This document shows, in pieces, positions 1 to 11,510 of a DNA stretch of 64,000 nt; position 1 is the first letter of the stretch, and every line of letters starts with the position of its first letter. Under the pieces are notes generated by a model. That model searched no databases, was not told the DNA's origin, and saw nothing but the letters and a program-made list of their open reading frames with translations. The stretch comes from Alloascoidea africana. Taxonomy: Eukaryota > Ascomycota > Alloascoideomycetes > Alloascoideales > Alloascoideaceae. The translations under genes and the position numbers were made by a program. The DNA is taken from contig JAKTTT010000020.1 of NCBI GenBank assembly GCA_030581615.1, positions 186,001 to 250,000 on the forward strand, given 5' to 3'.

Positions 1-3000
1 AATCCCATGAGCCAGATTTCGTACTTTAATTTTTGTTGATTGAGGAAGTTTACTTGCATTTTCCTCCTAGTTTATTTTCCATAGAGATTGGGGCGACGGG
101 GTGTGTGCAACCTGGCCGCCCCCTCGGAACAAAGTCTGCGCAAAACGTGGTGCGTCATGCCGGCCGGAAAGGGAAAGAGCAAAACCCTCTGCATATGCCT
201 CACTTCCGACGGGGTTCGTCCAATCGATGCCTGTCGATCCCTCCCTCTTCGCGATCCACGTTGGCTTGACAGGAAAGCGTGTGAGATAGACAGGCCTGGT
301 CCAAAACATGTGCTGCCAGAACGTTCTTGTAGATGCTTGGTGATTGCCAAGCAGAGCATGTAATCTGAATCGACTCGTAAAGAGAAAACGAGTACAAAAC
401 AGTTTTCCGTCTCTTCTGAGTCCAAAAAATTTAAAGATTTGACATAAGAATACAATTCGGGCTTTGTTCTAGTTTGTGTTTCACTACATTAGGATAGAAT
501 AGTATTGTAAAGAACATTTAAGAATCTGTCTATGTTATCAATTTATCCCAGAGATTTGATCTGTCAATTATGTTCTTTTTGGAACTCAAACAATGCAAAT
601 TCTTTCAAAAGAAAAGGATCATTTCAAGTGTGCTCCGCTATAGTTCAATTGTAAAAAAACAAGAAAAAATTGGCTCTATGAAATTGCAAAAGTCATACAC
701 TTTACGAAGTTTACATAAGAAAATGAGAAATCCAAAGTGGCTTTCAATGGGTCTAGCAAATCAGGAAGTAAAAAACACAAAATAATATAATAAAGTAAGG
801 GGTTCTGATATTTTAAATATTAACGGTTGCCCTTAGGCAATCTCGAGGCACCTTGACCATAATTTGCTCGCAGACCTTCGTTACATCAAGATATAGGCAC
901 CTTGAGAGGGAACACCTTGAGGGACTACACGAAAAAGATCCTCTTGGAGCAAGGCGAATAGATCTACATGATAGCAAAAATAGAAAAGCAAAAGGAAACC
1001 AAATTAAAAGCAAAGGACTTCTTTACTGTTATTATTACAACTGGCTTGAAACTTCAAAGCCACTCCAAGTTTGGCCACCGCCAAGAAAAGCAGGCCGCGG
1101 AAGTAGGTGTGTGAAATGTGTTGTCTATCATAAACCACTAGATCATTTTTGTAGTGAGTCTTTTCCCCGTTGTCCTAGAGTTAGTGCGAAGGTCGCAAAT
1201 CCCCGTAAGCACGCATAAACCAATTTCTTGACGTCTTTTTCCTTGTAGCCGTTACCAACTTTTTTAGCAGACACTTGCAGCTTCTAGGATGATTTTTTCG
1301 CCAGCATATTTATACTGTCACCTACTCCACAATATTCTCGTAAGATCCTAAAGATTTGGCTATTAAAAGAGGCATCAGGCACCATAAATAGATATTAGTT
1401 GTACACACTGCAAAAATATGGGAGCTGCTCTAGTAGTGGCAATAAGCCATTTCTGTACCTTTCTGATGCTTTATCGATTTAGCTCTCCAAAATTTTGGTT
1501 CCTTATCGTTTGTGTGTGTTGTATGCATCTTCTTTTTTAAAAAAGTTAGAGTTGGGGACAAAATTATCTGATCTCTAAAAATGAAAAGTTTTTGAAAAAG
1601 AGGCACTGATTATTCATTTGCAACAAACATGTTTGTCTGTGTTGTTTGGCAGTAAGTCTCGGAATGGATAAGGTTCAACAGCTTATCCTAGATAAGCACT
1701 TCCATGTCTCAAGTATGCAGCAGATTGCTGTATGAGGATTAGCTTTTTGGTAACTTTTACCCCCCAGCACAGGGCTACTCTGGGGGCTCGGAGAAACCTA
1801 GTCAAGAATGAAGCTTCACACAAAACGTTCCCAAATTTAGTTCCGTCTTTCTATTTATAATCAATCCCCAGAAACATCAAATCCGTTGAATGGCAACTTG
1901 TCATGCTCGAACTCAAAGATCTCGTATTGAATCTTTTAAAAACTCATAATCAAACAAGGTTAGTTTAGAAAACAAAGGGGCTGAAAATTGAAGAGAAAAA
2001 GTGGCAAAGATAGCATCAAGCTTTGGATATTCATGAAGTTTCATGTAAAGTTTGTATCAAGACATGGTCTTGATTTACCCCTGTATCATCCCCCATTAGA
2101 CACGTTTGTGTTTAGAAACATCACCCCCGGACAAACCCAGGTCTAGTGACCACTTTTTCAGAAAAATGAGTCTAATTGATTATTGACCCCGTATGATCTA
2201 AAAGGAAGCAGTCTGATGTATACCTGCAGATCATTGTGGAATCTTTCGCATTTTGGGGCGTTACAACTCGTATCTGAAAATGCTTCGCCATGCAGCTACC
2301 ATTTTTCTCGTGGTCTGGTAGACATCTGCAAGGTCTGAATGCAAATGAAAATGGCTCCCAATTGAATTGAACCAATAGTGGAATGAGACCATTCTAGGGG
2401 AATTTGGTCAAACGACAAAATACCTTTTTAGTGTTGTACGAAAATATCATCCAAGACTGGAATTTAAAGGAAACAATTGAAGGAGATTCTAGCAACAATA
2501 GCTGGATTCTGTTGACATTTCACGTTTGGGTGGTAATTACCAAAGAAAGCTATTAATATCAAGGAAATTGGATAAGACTTTAACAATAGAATTCTAGAAG
2601 CATATTATGTCAAGTGAAGACAAAAGTCTGTCAATACATCCATCACTTGATCATATTGTTCAACAATAATTATAATTACATGACTGAATACCCCAGACAG
2701 CTCTTCATAAAAGGAAATGCTTTCCGCTATTAAAATATCTATTCAATATGTGCTCAAATTTAAATTGCAGCATAAAACTACCGAATAGAATACCGAGGAT
2801 CTTACCTCGAAGGAGGAGCTGTGTTTCCAATCCCGATGGCTTTAAAAAAAGTTGAGAACTGGGCTACTAGTACATATCAACTAACAGAGGGTTTATATTT
2901 TGGTTTTTGATAAATGACTCACTCTATTGTAAGTGTATACTACTTGATTTGTTAAGTTCTGATTCCAAGTTTTACTCTTATAATTTGGATATGACCAACT

Positions 3001-5131
3001 GGATGTTTTGAGAAACACCTTGATGTACAAAAACTAAATTCCGTACTCTCAACTATTCCTCAATCCATAATGAATTTCCAGAATGTGTCTCTGAATGAGA
3101 ATATATGGTAGAGGGTCTGATAGATAGATCTATTCTTTTTCTCTTGTGTTCCCTGAGAACCTATAATGGTTTGTTGACTCTCATAAATCCAAATCATGCC
3201 CAGTTTCATTCACATTATATTGTCAAATAACTAAAGTAGTAATTTTTATCAAACGATCTTTTGAATCTCTCCTACCAACTGTTTCACCCCAATTTACTAT
3301 GGTCTGATGGGCTATCCGCCATCTCCGAAGCAAATCCCAAAGCAGTTCAGGATATCTCAGATCAGCCCCATGTAAGTCCCACTAAAGGAATAGATCTACT
3401 TTTAAAATGTTAATTTTAGTCTTTTGGATAGAATAAAAATATCTTACAGAACAGAAAAAGCTCAGAAACTAGTTATTTCAACTATCTCGAACCTTGGACT
3501 TCCTAATCAACTAGGATATTGCTTTTTTTTTAACACAGGATTGGTAACCAGTTCTATATTTTTTGCAGTGCTCAATGAAGTACAAGCATATAGGAGCTAT
3601 GGCGTGTTATTCAGAAGCTCTTACTCCTCTATACTCTGTCGTTGATTTAATTCATAATTTGCAACAAAATGAAAACGATTATCTTTAATGTGCGCTACAT
3701 CTGACAAGAAGTTGATAGCCACAATTATGAATTATTACTATGAATCAGAAATTCCGGTGATGGAAAAACTATCAAGCTTAAGCTTGGCAAGTACCAGGAA
3801 CACTTTTTCTGCGGATTCTTCATTTTGAATAAGGTCCCGGCTAAAAATTAAGCCGTTCATAAAAAGAGGATTGTATGCACTTCTGAGGTCTATGTCTCTG
3901 AATTTTTACAACGAGGATTCGAGGATGCATGGAAAGAAAAAGGCAGTTGTAAAACAATAACCTTTCTTGGTTTCTAAATTTGCGGGAAAACGTTAAGAAA
4001 AAAGGGAAGGGAGAGCGAACTAATGGCCACCCCCTAAGCATTGACTTGTTCGGTTCTGTTCTCTATCAGTGATGAAAATTGAAATAATTTACCTTTACGG
4101 ATTCCAACTTTATTTTAAGAACTATAATCATAAGGCGAAGTTTAAAAATAACTAGAATTGAAATAATCGCGCTTCACGTCTTTTCGCACTCTTAGAATTG
4201 AAACGAGTAGATACTCATTTGAAGTATCATCTTGAATTGAGTAAATACTGAAGTTGGGCCGATACTCCTCTTGCAATAACAAAAAAACCACATTCAGAAA
4301 GCAAAGTCTCTAAGCTCAAGAGTCGCATTGGGCAGTGCAAGCGCGGCACAACTTTGTCCGGAAGCATACACACTGCCATACATTGAATGGTGAAATGTTA
4401 CTGTTTTCTGTTTACTTGTAAAACAGGTTCCAGTGTTTCGACACAACTGCGCATTGATTTTTCTTTCTGCAACTACATGAGCAAATTAGAACAGCATGAA
4501 GCCAACCAAGAAACAACCAGCAACGGCTTGGTCATGCTAGATTGACCTGTTTGGTGTCACGCTACTCATTGCTTTAAACAACTCTTAGTCTACATCACTT
4601 TCAGCTAGAAATGAACTCTATACTACTTCAAGATGATAAAGAGCATGATGGCATCAAGGACATTTTACATTGAAAGAGTTGCACTTCTGCTTTTCCTCAA
4701 AAATATCATTAAAGGTTCCAAGCGGAAGGAAACATCATCGAAATGGCGATGCCCATGAAAATAAACTTTTATGGTTTAAATACCAAGCTTTTTCCGTTTA
4801 ATTTAAATACGATTCTTTTCATAGTTGTTTTCAGCCTCCAAACTTTAAACAATACAAACCCCCTTCCCACAGCGAGTGGGTTAAGAGGGGGCGGTTACTG
4901 CTGACCAGATCAATTCTCAGCGAGCAACTAAAGTTTTAATGGATCAATCCATTTTATTTTAAGTAACTAGACTTAAACAAAGTTTTCAATCATTTATTTC
5001 CCCAGGTGCTGAAAACACAAAGGTCCCAAAGATCCAAAATGGCGTGAACTGTATTATGATACTGCTATTATTCTGTAGTACTTTCGGATATCTCCTGCTG
5101 GGGAAGATTTTCTTTTTCTTGATCTTTTATA
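1..5131. other. Gene-free AT-rich flank
   Basis: I see no supportable gene in these 5.1 kb. The only open frames are short, mostly lack an ATG, overlap one another on both strands and resemble no family I know. Positions about 80-320 form a GC-richer block that opens several frames by composition alone. Positions about 850-1220 hold a 121-codon frame that begins at TTG and looks like chance. The remainder is AT-rich with homopolymer runs. No tRNA, telomeric repeat or long tandem array was seen. A centromere or replication origin cannot be excluded from reading alone. Confidence 0.6.
4859..4891. repeat. GC-rich hairpin (inverted repeat)
   Basis: A 33-base imperfect palindrome stands out in AT-rich surroundings. 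CCCAC and GTGGG pair around an AGCGA loop, and an outer CCCCCTT pairs with AAGAGGGGG after a short interruption. Its arms contain CCCCT and AGGGG, the core of the yeast stress response element, but no gene start lies nearby. It could be a terminator-like hairpin, a regulatory site or chance. Confidence 0.45.
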
Positions 5132-5455
5132 TTATTGCTCATTGATAATCGGTCCTTTTCCAGTGGCACCGCCATTAGACATTCCATTATTTATTGGAAA
5201 ATCATCGCCGATGTTAAAGTTTCCCATCTCTATCATATTCATATCGAAAGCTCCTGAAGCAGATACACTTGGAATAGCGGTTTGATTAGGCACAAACAAC
5301 ATCATATCATCTTTAACTAGACCTTTCTGCTCTTGTCTCTGTAATGATCTGTTCTTGTAAGTGCCATCTTTACCATCTTTGCCACGATGATGACGTTGAT
5401 AATGATAATGATAATGATGATTATGGGGACATCTCCTACTTTGCAAAAAACTCAC
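5132..5455 (-). other. Exon-like open frame without an ATG start
   Basis: This minus-strand frame of 107 codons has no ATG at its 5' end and opens at GTG. Its first third is histidine-rich and encoded by CAT/TAT repeats. The remainder has coding-like composition and ends in a Gly/Asn-rich tail before TAA. It lies about 540 bp downstream of HOC1 on the same strand. It could be the last exon of a gene whose earlier exons I cannot find, a relic, or a chance frame. No known domain is visible. Confidence 0.25.
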
Positions 5456-5993
5456 TCGTCAGCACAATGAACTTGTTTCCAGCTTACATAGACTATTCTA
5501 AACAGCCAATTGGACCATATAAGTATCCTCTATGCCATGTACCAATGGCTTTTTCTGCTCTTTGTTCTAAGAACCAATGACTGGGAGTAGTTAGCTTCCC
5601 CCACCAATACTCTATAAACTGAAGATTAAAAGATTCAAATCTGCTAAAAATATAACTGTAAGTCTATGGATTGATGCGATATTTATAGCGACATCTATTT
5701 TTACGGATCAACATTAGAGGATATATCAATCTTGTGTTACTCTATCCGATACTTATGGAGGGAAGATTCTTGAAAAGAATCACTAAAAAATGGCAATCTT
5801 TCCATGCAATCATTAGTAAGTCACAGTGAGTGGCATATGCACTTGGTGGCAGACCTCAATAGTCCATTTGAGGGTTTTCAAGTCAGAAATATCAAAAGCT
5901 TGATTATTCGTGTAAAGGCAAACTCATGCAAAATGTATGCAAGTAGTCCTATCAAGAACGTAAGTCATGTTTACCTTTTGCTTTGAGTATTGA
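5456..5993. other. Intergenic region downstream of HOC1
   Basis: This 0.5 kb stretch lies between the HOC1 stop codon and the exon-like frame at 5132-5455. It is AT-rich and presumably contains the HOC1 3' end. I see no gene, and no convincing splice donor that would join HOC1 to the downstream frame. Confidence 0.5.
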
Positions 5994-7235
5994 TCATTGC
6001 TGTTCTTGTTGATGTTGATGATTCTGTTGGGACTGTTGCTGCTGCTGATTTGAATCTTGCTTCCAAGAACCTGCAAAGTCGTGCTTTACAAATGCCAATG
6101 GGTCATTCTCGTCTTTCGCACCCATCATTCCAATTCCAGGACTGAAACTGGTGATTGGTAATACCAACACGTCTGCAACAAGTTTTGGAATCTCAATGCC
6201 GGTAAATTCCCTCCAAGTGATTTGTGTTCCAAAATGTAAACCACTTAAAACATCATCGTTAAGATATGTCAAAATCACATCTGTCCAAACAGCAGCACCT
6301 GTCCACTCCATTATATCTTTATTTCTAGCACGTTCTTCTGTGGCCAGAAATAATAGGTTATTGCGTTTACGGTTCAATGTAGTTTCCGTTATTTTCGCAA
6401 TGATTTCTCGAAGTATGGGATGCCCTGGCTTGGTCTGGATTACCCAGTTGCAAAACTGAATTCTCCGGGCATATGCATTTCTCCAGTCAGGAGTTGTAGG
6501 ATCGGCTTCTATTCCTATCAGGATTCCAATCTCTGTGGCATCAACATTCTCTGGCACCCATTTAGGAATCGGTTGCAAAGGGGTTGTGTCAATATCGGCA
6601 TACACACCTCCTTTTGCAAACAGAATCAGATATCTGAAAAAGTCCATCTTCAGAATCGGCTCGGGAAGAGCATCATACGCCTCAAGGACTTCAGGCACGT
6701 GAATGTATAAATGTCTAATGATTGCCATGGCCGAATCGTCTGTGAAAAGTTCTTTAACAAAACCCGTGTTCTTGCTGCCCCAGCTATGTTCAGCAGCCGA
6801 AAAGTCAGAAAATCTGTTGTCTGCTCGTGGGTATTTCCAAGCCTGCCATATATAAGCCGGGAACTTTCTTGATTGGTCGTAGGGATAGAGAAAAGATAGT
6901 TTTTCCCTTAATGTTGCCAAGTCTGGAGGTCTCCGTAGATCTTGCAATTGTAAATCCAGCCTTTTTCTATCTTTTTCTAACGCAGCTATTCTTTCTGACT
7001 GTTTCTCGATGAGTTTATTGGCGGATTCTTTGAATTCCTTCAGGATGCTTTTGGCTTCTTTTGTTGATACCTGTGAATCTGCGCCATGCTGCTGTTGGTA
7101 GGAATTTAAAGTGGTGAGAACATTATCGATAGATAGATTCTTTGTTTGGACAGGAGATTTCAAAATAACTATTACTATGACTATCGCTGCTAGTACAACC
7201 AGCAGTTGTTGTTTAGCCAATCGACCTAATTTCAT
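5994..7235 (-). CDS. HOC1: Hoc1-type alpha-1,6-mannosyltransferase, M-Pol II subunit
   Basis: The 413-residue protein is a Golgi type II membrane protein of the Och1/Hoc1 family (GT32), which extends N-linked mannan from GDP-mannose. A short cytosolic tail precedes one membrane segment at residues 10-26. A predicted coiled coil follows at about 60-100, and then the catalytic domain from FPAYIW (125-130). The metal-binding DXD is the DID at 214-216 in GGVYADID. The coiled-coil stem and the order of motifs resemble S. cerevisiae Hoc1 (396 aa) more than Och1, so I call HOC1. The C-terminus ends in a Gln/His-rich tail encoded by CAA/CAG repeats, an addition to the core family. The start is the only good ATG directly before the membrane anchor. 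The gene is divergent from MAK31, with 549 bp between the start codons. Confidence 0.85.
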   Translation of the reverse strand: MKLGRLAKQQLLVVLAAIVIVIVILKSPVQTKNLSIDNVLTTLNSYQQQHGADSQVSTKEAKSILKEFKESANKLIEKQSERIAALEKDRKRLDLQLQDLRRPPDLATLREKLSFLYPYDQSRKFPAYIWQAWKYPRADNRFSDFSAAEHSWGSKNTGFVKELFTDDSAMAIIRHLYIHVPEVLEAYDALPEPILKMDFFRYLILFAKGGVYADIDTTPLQPIPKWVPENVDATEIGILIGIEADPTTPDWRNAYARRIQFCNWVIQTKPGHPILREIIAKITETTLNRKRNNLLFLATEERARNKDIMEWTGAAVWTDVILTYLNDDVLSGLHFGTQITWREFTGIEIPKLVADVLVLPITSFSPGIGMMGAKDENDPLAFVKHDFAGSWKQDSNQQQQQSQQNHQHQQEQQ

Positions 7236-7784
7236 GCTTCCTGGCTTTCAAATGCTGGGTGCGCGTGTGTGGTTGAGAACAACGCGATATTCAAAAGTAG
7301 AACCAAAAAGGAATTAAAAAGCCAATACCCAAACTATCAATAATAGATATCTGAAAAGAATATCAGCATAGGAGGCGAGCGTCGCTGGTTAAACAGGGAG
7401 TAAATGGCTTGAGAGGTAAGGGACAAAAGTGAGGACAGCAAACTCACCACAGAAGGTTATGCATCTTAGACATAATTTACTTGTCAGTTATATTTTCCGG
7501 GTAAATTCAAAACTGTAACACCATGTTACCCGGAATTAGGTAGGCATTGCCCGCTTCGCAGAACACCAGTTTGTAGAAAATTAAGTAAACTGCTTTAGGT
7601 CTGAAGACCGGGACAAGGTCGAGAAATTTATGATACTTTTTTCAAGGATCCAGATTGCTTTCAAGGTGCTTCATGGGTTTCGGATCAATCTGTGGTGTAG
7701 TAAATCTCAGAACACAGCGTAAACTGTAGCACGTTGACTTGACATCATCCTAATCTTTCTCCATTAATACCCACAGTTGCCCTA
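7236..7784. promoter_or_regulatory. Shared promoter region of HOC1 and MAK31
   Basis: This 549 bp region separates two divergent start codons and must hold both promoters. It is AT-rich with no unambiguous TATA box or well-known factor site. A CCACAG directly before the MAK31 start resembles a splice acceptor, so a leader intron in MAK31 is possible but not shown. Confidence 0.4.
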
Positions 7785-8072
7785 ATGAGTCAGTCCGAAG
7801 AAGAACAACTAAAGATAGAGAATTACCTTGGTACTTGTCTCACTATCACTGTTTTGGATGGAAGAGTATTGAGAGGTATTTTGCTCTGCACCGATAGCGC
7901 TTGCAATATTCTGATAGCAAATGCTGCTGAGCTAAACAAGAGGAGGAAGTTAGGAATGGTCTCAATACCTGGAAAATGTATACAATCTATTCATATGGAA
8001 ACAAAAGAGTATAAAAAGGCCTTGAGATATCAGCGTACACCAGTGACAGCTCCAGCGTTTAGTGGGGCATAG
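7785..8072 (+). CDS. MAK31: NatC N-acetyltransferase auxiliary subunit, Sm-like (Mak31/Naa38)
   Basis: This 95-residue protein is a single Sm/LSm fold. The Sm1 part carries an LGTCLTITVLDGRVLRG stretch, and Sm2 ends in a KLGMVSIPGKCIQSIHM segment that matches the MGLVSVPRRSVKTI region of S. cerevisiae Mak31 (88 aa). Naa38/Mak31 is a non-catalytic subunit of NatC. NatC acetylates protein N-termini starting with Met followed by a hydrophobic residue on cytosolic ribosomes, and in S. cerevisiae it is needed to maintain L-A virus. The family match and length are good. Another LSm protein is possible but less likely, because the RNA-binding Asn/Arg signature of canonical LSm proteins is absent. 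The start is the first ATG of an intronless frame. Confidence 0.8.
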   Translation: MSQSEEEQLKIENYLGTCLTITVLDGRVLRGILLCTDSACNILIANAAELNKRRKLGMVSIPGKCIQSIHMETKEYKKALRYQRTPVTAPAFSGA

Positions 8073-10530
8073 TTTCTATACAAAAAAGGAAGGAATTGCA
8101 TTCGAGCATTTGGTCTACTAGATTCACACCCCAGCGTGAATTTGGAGTTGATGCCAATATACTATACCTTTCATGGCGATAATTCACCATAAACCTGGGG
8201 CTAATTTGCACTCCCTGGCATTTTTGAAGCGAATGATGAATAGCAAAATTCCTTGTTAGCCTTGAGTATGCTTTGGGGAAGGGTTGTCATGAATTACGAA
8301 AAGTGTTTAACCTACTATCATGGCTGTTAGTGATAAAATGTACAGTGGAGAAACTTTCCAATTACAACAAGTCTCACCTATGGCTAACTTGTTAGTGGTT
8401 GTTTTTTTGTCCAAGCAGTCGAAATTTTTTTTTTGAAAGAAAGGAATAATTGGCATGTTCTTAATTAATAATAATTGAATTTTGAAAGTGCTACTCAATA
8501 GACATGGAGAGTAGGCCAGTTTTTAGAGATAGGGGCGGTAATGGAAGGAGCAGTTCCTAATAGACCTTTGTTTTAAGAAGCAATTGTTGTAGTATCTGAC
8601 TGATCACGTATTAAAGTTTCAATTCTAAACTACGGAAAACTCCCAAATTGTAGAAATTTGCCAAAAACATGACGTTTTTCATTTTGTTTTCAACACCCTT
8701 CATGCAATAAGTTTGAAGCTTGATGGTTTGCAGATCGTTGATAATGCAATCTACAGTTTTCCGATTCTCTATAGAATTGTTACTCCTCGACAATTCCGAT
8801 TAATCTTGTGTCAAAATACTCAATTTAGCACTAGAGACAAGAATCTTATGAGTAACAAGTTTCTTCTATTCATCTAGTGCCAGGAAAAAGAAGAAGAACA
8901 TGTTGCTAGACCGGAAGATTCCACATTAAAGTGAAGAAGTTTCTTCCGTTGAGGATTGAAAGGGGGACTCAGGACATTCGATAATTATTATCAGCCATGC
9001 GTCGTTCTGATTACTATTGCTTGGGCACTCGCCGATACTAACAGGCCAACTCCTCATTCTATAGTAAGTCGACTGTTTTCACCAAATCAAAAATGACGTT
9101 CCTTATCGGAGTCTGTCCACGTTGAACCCTCATTCAATAAAATCTTCTCTTATGCCAATAGTTTGTCAGTTGCAAGGCCCCGTGTAATATGGGTGCTCAA
9201 TCGTTCTCCTAATTAATTCCACCTGGAGAACATTCCAAAGATCGTACAAGTACCATGCTTCCCCATAATATATAGAAGAAAAGACTTCAACAAAGCTAAC
9301 ATAAACTTCCTGGAAATGTACTCCTCTTTGTCGACTTTATTCCAAGGGAACCCATCATACATCCCGTACATTTTAATCCCAAGAATTGATAGCGAATGCT
9401 ATTAAAAGTATACAATAATATGGTGATCTGAGTGGATTGTAAACCATCCTCTTTTCAACAGATGTTGCCAAAGACCTATCGCGAAAATCACTGCCAACTT
9501 TTCATTTTATCGAATAGGATGCTAGCCTTTGCTAGAATGCTTTTTTTAAATAGTACGCAATCATTCCTGCGTTTTTCTTGTTCTTGTCTTTTCATTACTA
9601 AAGTTGATCTGCAAGCGTCACTTGATAAGACGAATGTGTAATCTTCACAGTCCGATGAAAAGAACACAATGCGATTGCAAAATCAAATACAACAAGGACT
9701 ACTTACAAATTGGTTATATTACCCTGAACAGTTTGAATAGGCTATTCGTGTGTCCCTGGAAACAAGATTCTACGACAGACGCTTTGAGCAGAATGGAAAT
9801 CAACTTGAGAATATCGGAACTTCAATCTGCGATTGAAGAAAAATGATAGTGACACCTTACGCAGGAAAAGAAAATTTTAGCAATATCCATTCTATTTTTC
9901 TGACAAATGCGGAATTCCCAAAAGTTGAATGATCACATTTCAAGTTAAAAGATCAAATTCTATATTAATGTTCAATAATCCGAGACCAAATGTTAAACGT
10001 AACCAATGAGGCGATAGCTGGTACAAAACATCTCTAAAAATTGCATTAATCTAGAAAACCCTTGCCTTCATATACTTGCAAACCACTAATAACGAGTTAA
10101 CCATCAATTGGATCTCTGTTAGTGAGTGGTAAGCCTAAGAGTTTACCGAGAGGATGCACACAGAAGGTCACGGCAAAGGAAGACTTAATGATTTCTTCTA
10201 CCATGGGTCTCTACTCATCTCATATAGTTTATCTATGAAACTATTTTCTGATTCTTTGATTGCTAGAAGCTTAAGACTTACACTTCGGTTGGCACCTAGA
10301 AGTGAAATGCATTTGTCGAAAATGTCGAAGAAAGGATTACCAGTATAATTGAACTGGGATTAGCAATATTTAATTAATTAATTAATTTAGAAGAATAAAT
10401 AAAGAAAATCACATGTCTCTCCCTAAGATGAAGCATCAGCCATAGAAGCAATAAAAATAAAATGAAGCCTCCCATTTCTATGTATCTCAATTAAATTTTC
10501 TAAATTTTGAATTTTCAAGATCACGAAGGT
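8073..10530. other. Gene-free stretch between MAK31 and tRNA-Trp
   Basis: About 2.5 kb without a supportable gene. Open frames are short and have poor coding character. Apart from poly-A/T runs and the AT repeat just before the tRNA, nothing stands out. Confidence 0.55.
10371..10387. repeat. TTAA-type simple repeat
   Basis: Four tandem TAAT units form a perfect AT-only microsatellite about 145 bp upstream of the tRNA-Trp gene. Length variation between strains would be expected. No function is implied. Confidence 0.8.
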
Positions 10531-10615
10531 GATGCGGTGGCTCAATGGTAGAGCTTTCGACTCCAGCTTGAGAAGTGTAATCGAAGGGTTGCAGGTTCAA
10601 TTCCTGTCCGTGTCA
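10531..10615 (+). tRNA. tRNA-Trp (CCA) with a 13-nt intron
   Basis: The gene folds as a full cloverleaf. The 7-bp acceptor stem includes G-T wobbles at pairs 3 and 4, and the discriminator base is A. The D arm is GCTC/GAGC. The anticodon stem is TTCGA/TCGAA with anticodon CCA at 10563-10565. The T arm contains the B box GGTTCAATTCC. Apart from a few substitutions the exons match S. cerevisiae tRNA-Trp. The predicted intron is 10567-10579, at the standard position after nucleotide 37, and is much shorter than the roughly 34-nt intron of S. cerevisiae tRNA-Trp. Base 37 reads G, where A is usual in yeast tRNA-Trp. CCA is not encoded, as expected in eukaryotes. Confidence 0.95.
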
Positions 10616-11510
10616 AAGAACTTTTCTTTTTGAAAGTTTGTTGTCTTCTACTATATTTTTAGTTCAATCCATGAATTCTAAGGAAATTGAAAGTCAAGAT
10701 TGTTGGAAGTTTATGAAACTTCTTTACTTGATGAAATGAGAACTCATTTTGCTTTCTGCATACGGCAGCATTTAAACTGCCAGAAAGTATCAAGACCTAA
10801 ACAATTGTTTTTTTATGGTTATCTCCAAATTATGGATGATTTGTTCAATAAATAAACGTAGCTCAGATTCAAACGGGCCATGTTTATCGAACTAGTCATC
10901 AAATAGATCTGATTACTATATACGCCCTCTTTGTTTTGCATAAAAGTTTACAGCTAAAAGCAATTGTAATTCACTAAGTTAGACATTTCATCCCGATCAA
11001 TATCAAACACGGATCTTCTAGAAAATCCCCTGATAAAATGGGTAAAATTAACCTTCTTTAAATCAAGACATTCTGTTTTTGGGGTCCTTACGTTTTAGTC
11101 AAAGCTGATCGCAATTAGATTCAAGATAGAAAACACTCCTTACTCGGAAGTCAAAGTGCATTCAACTGAGCTGACTAATTAAAGACTGTAAGTTTTAGAA
11201 CAAGTCTGGGGCCCAAACCTGTTCCGAAACAGAAACACATTTTTTTGACATCCTAAAACTCTTTACCCAGAGGCTGTAGATCTGGAGCTTGGGTTTGAGT
11301 TCTTGAATCAGGTAACCACTCTAACAGTACAACAGTTTAAACTCAGACATACAATAAATATATTTTAATAGTGACTAAATCCTGGGGACAATTTTCCTAG
11401 CATTTCCCCCCGTTTTCCCTCAAGGGTAGACTCAAAGCTTCTTGAAGTATTTGCACTTTTATCATGAACAAAGAGAATAGTGCTAAGCTATTTACCAAAC
11501 TGGCAAACCG
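10616..11510. other. Gene-free stretch after tRNA-Trp
   Basis: About 0.9 kb of AT-rich sequence with no supportable gene. It holds the tRNA terminator and, at its right end, presumably the 3' end of the minus-strand barrel-domain gene. Confidence 0.55.
10622..10631 (+). terminator. RNA polymerase III terminator of tRNA-Trp
   Basis: Two T runs, TTTT and TTTTT separated by a C, begin 6 bases after the discriminator base. Runs of four or more T are the standard Pol III stop. Confidence 0.8.

Noticed and set aside
33-455. Overlapping open frames on both strands in a GC-richer block
   Set aside because: Most lack an ATG, they contradict one another on both strands and none shows a known motif; high GC removes stop codons by chance.
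813-1218. A 121-codon plus frame and a minus frame, considered as a retroelement or zinc-knuckle relic
   Set aside because: Cys and His spacing fits no knuckle or integrase pattern and the frame starts at TTG. There is not enough to call an element.
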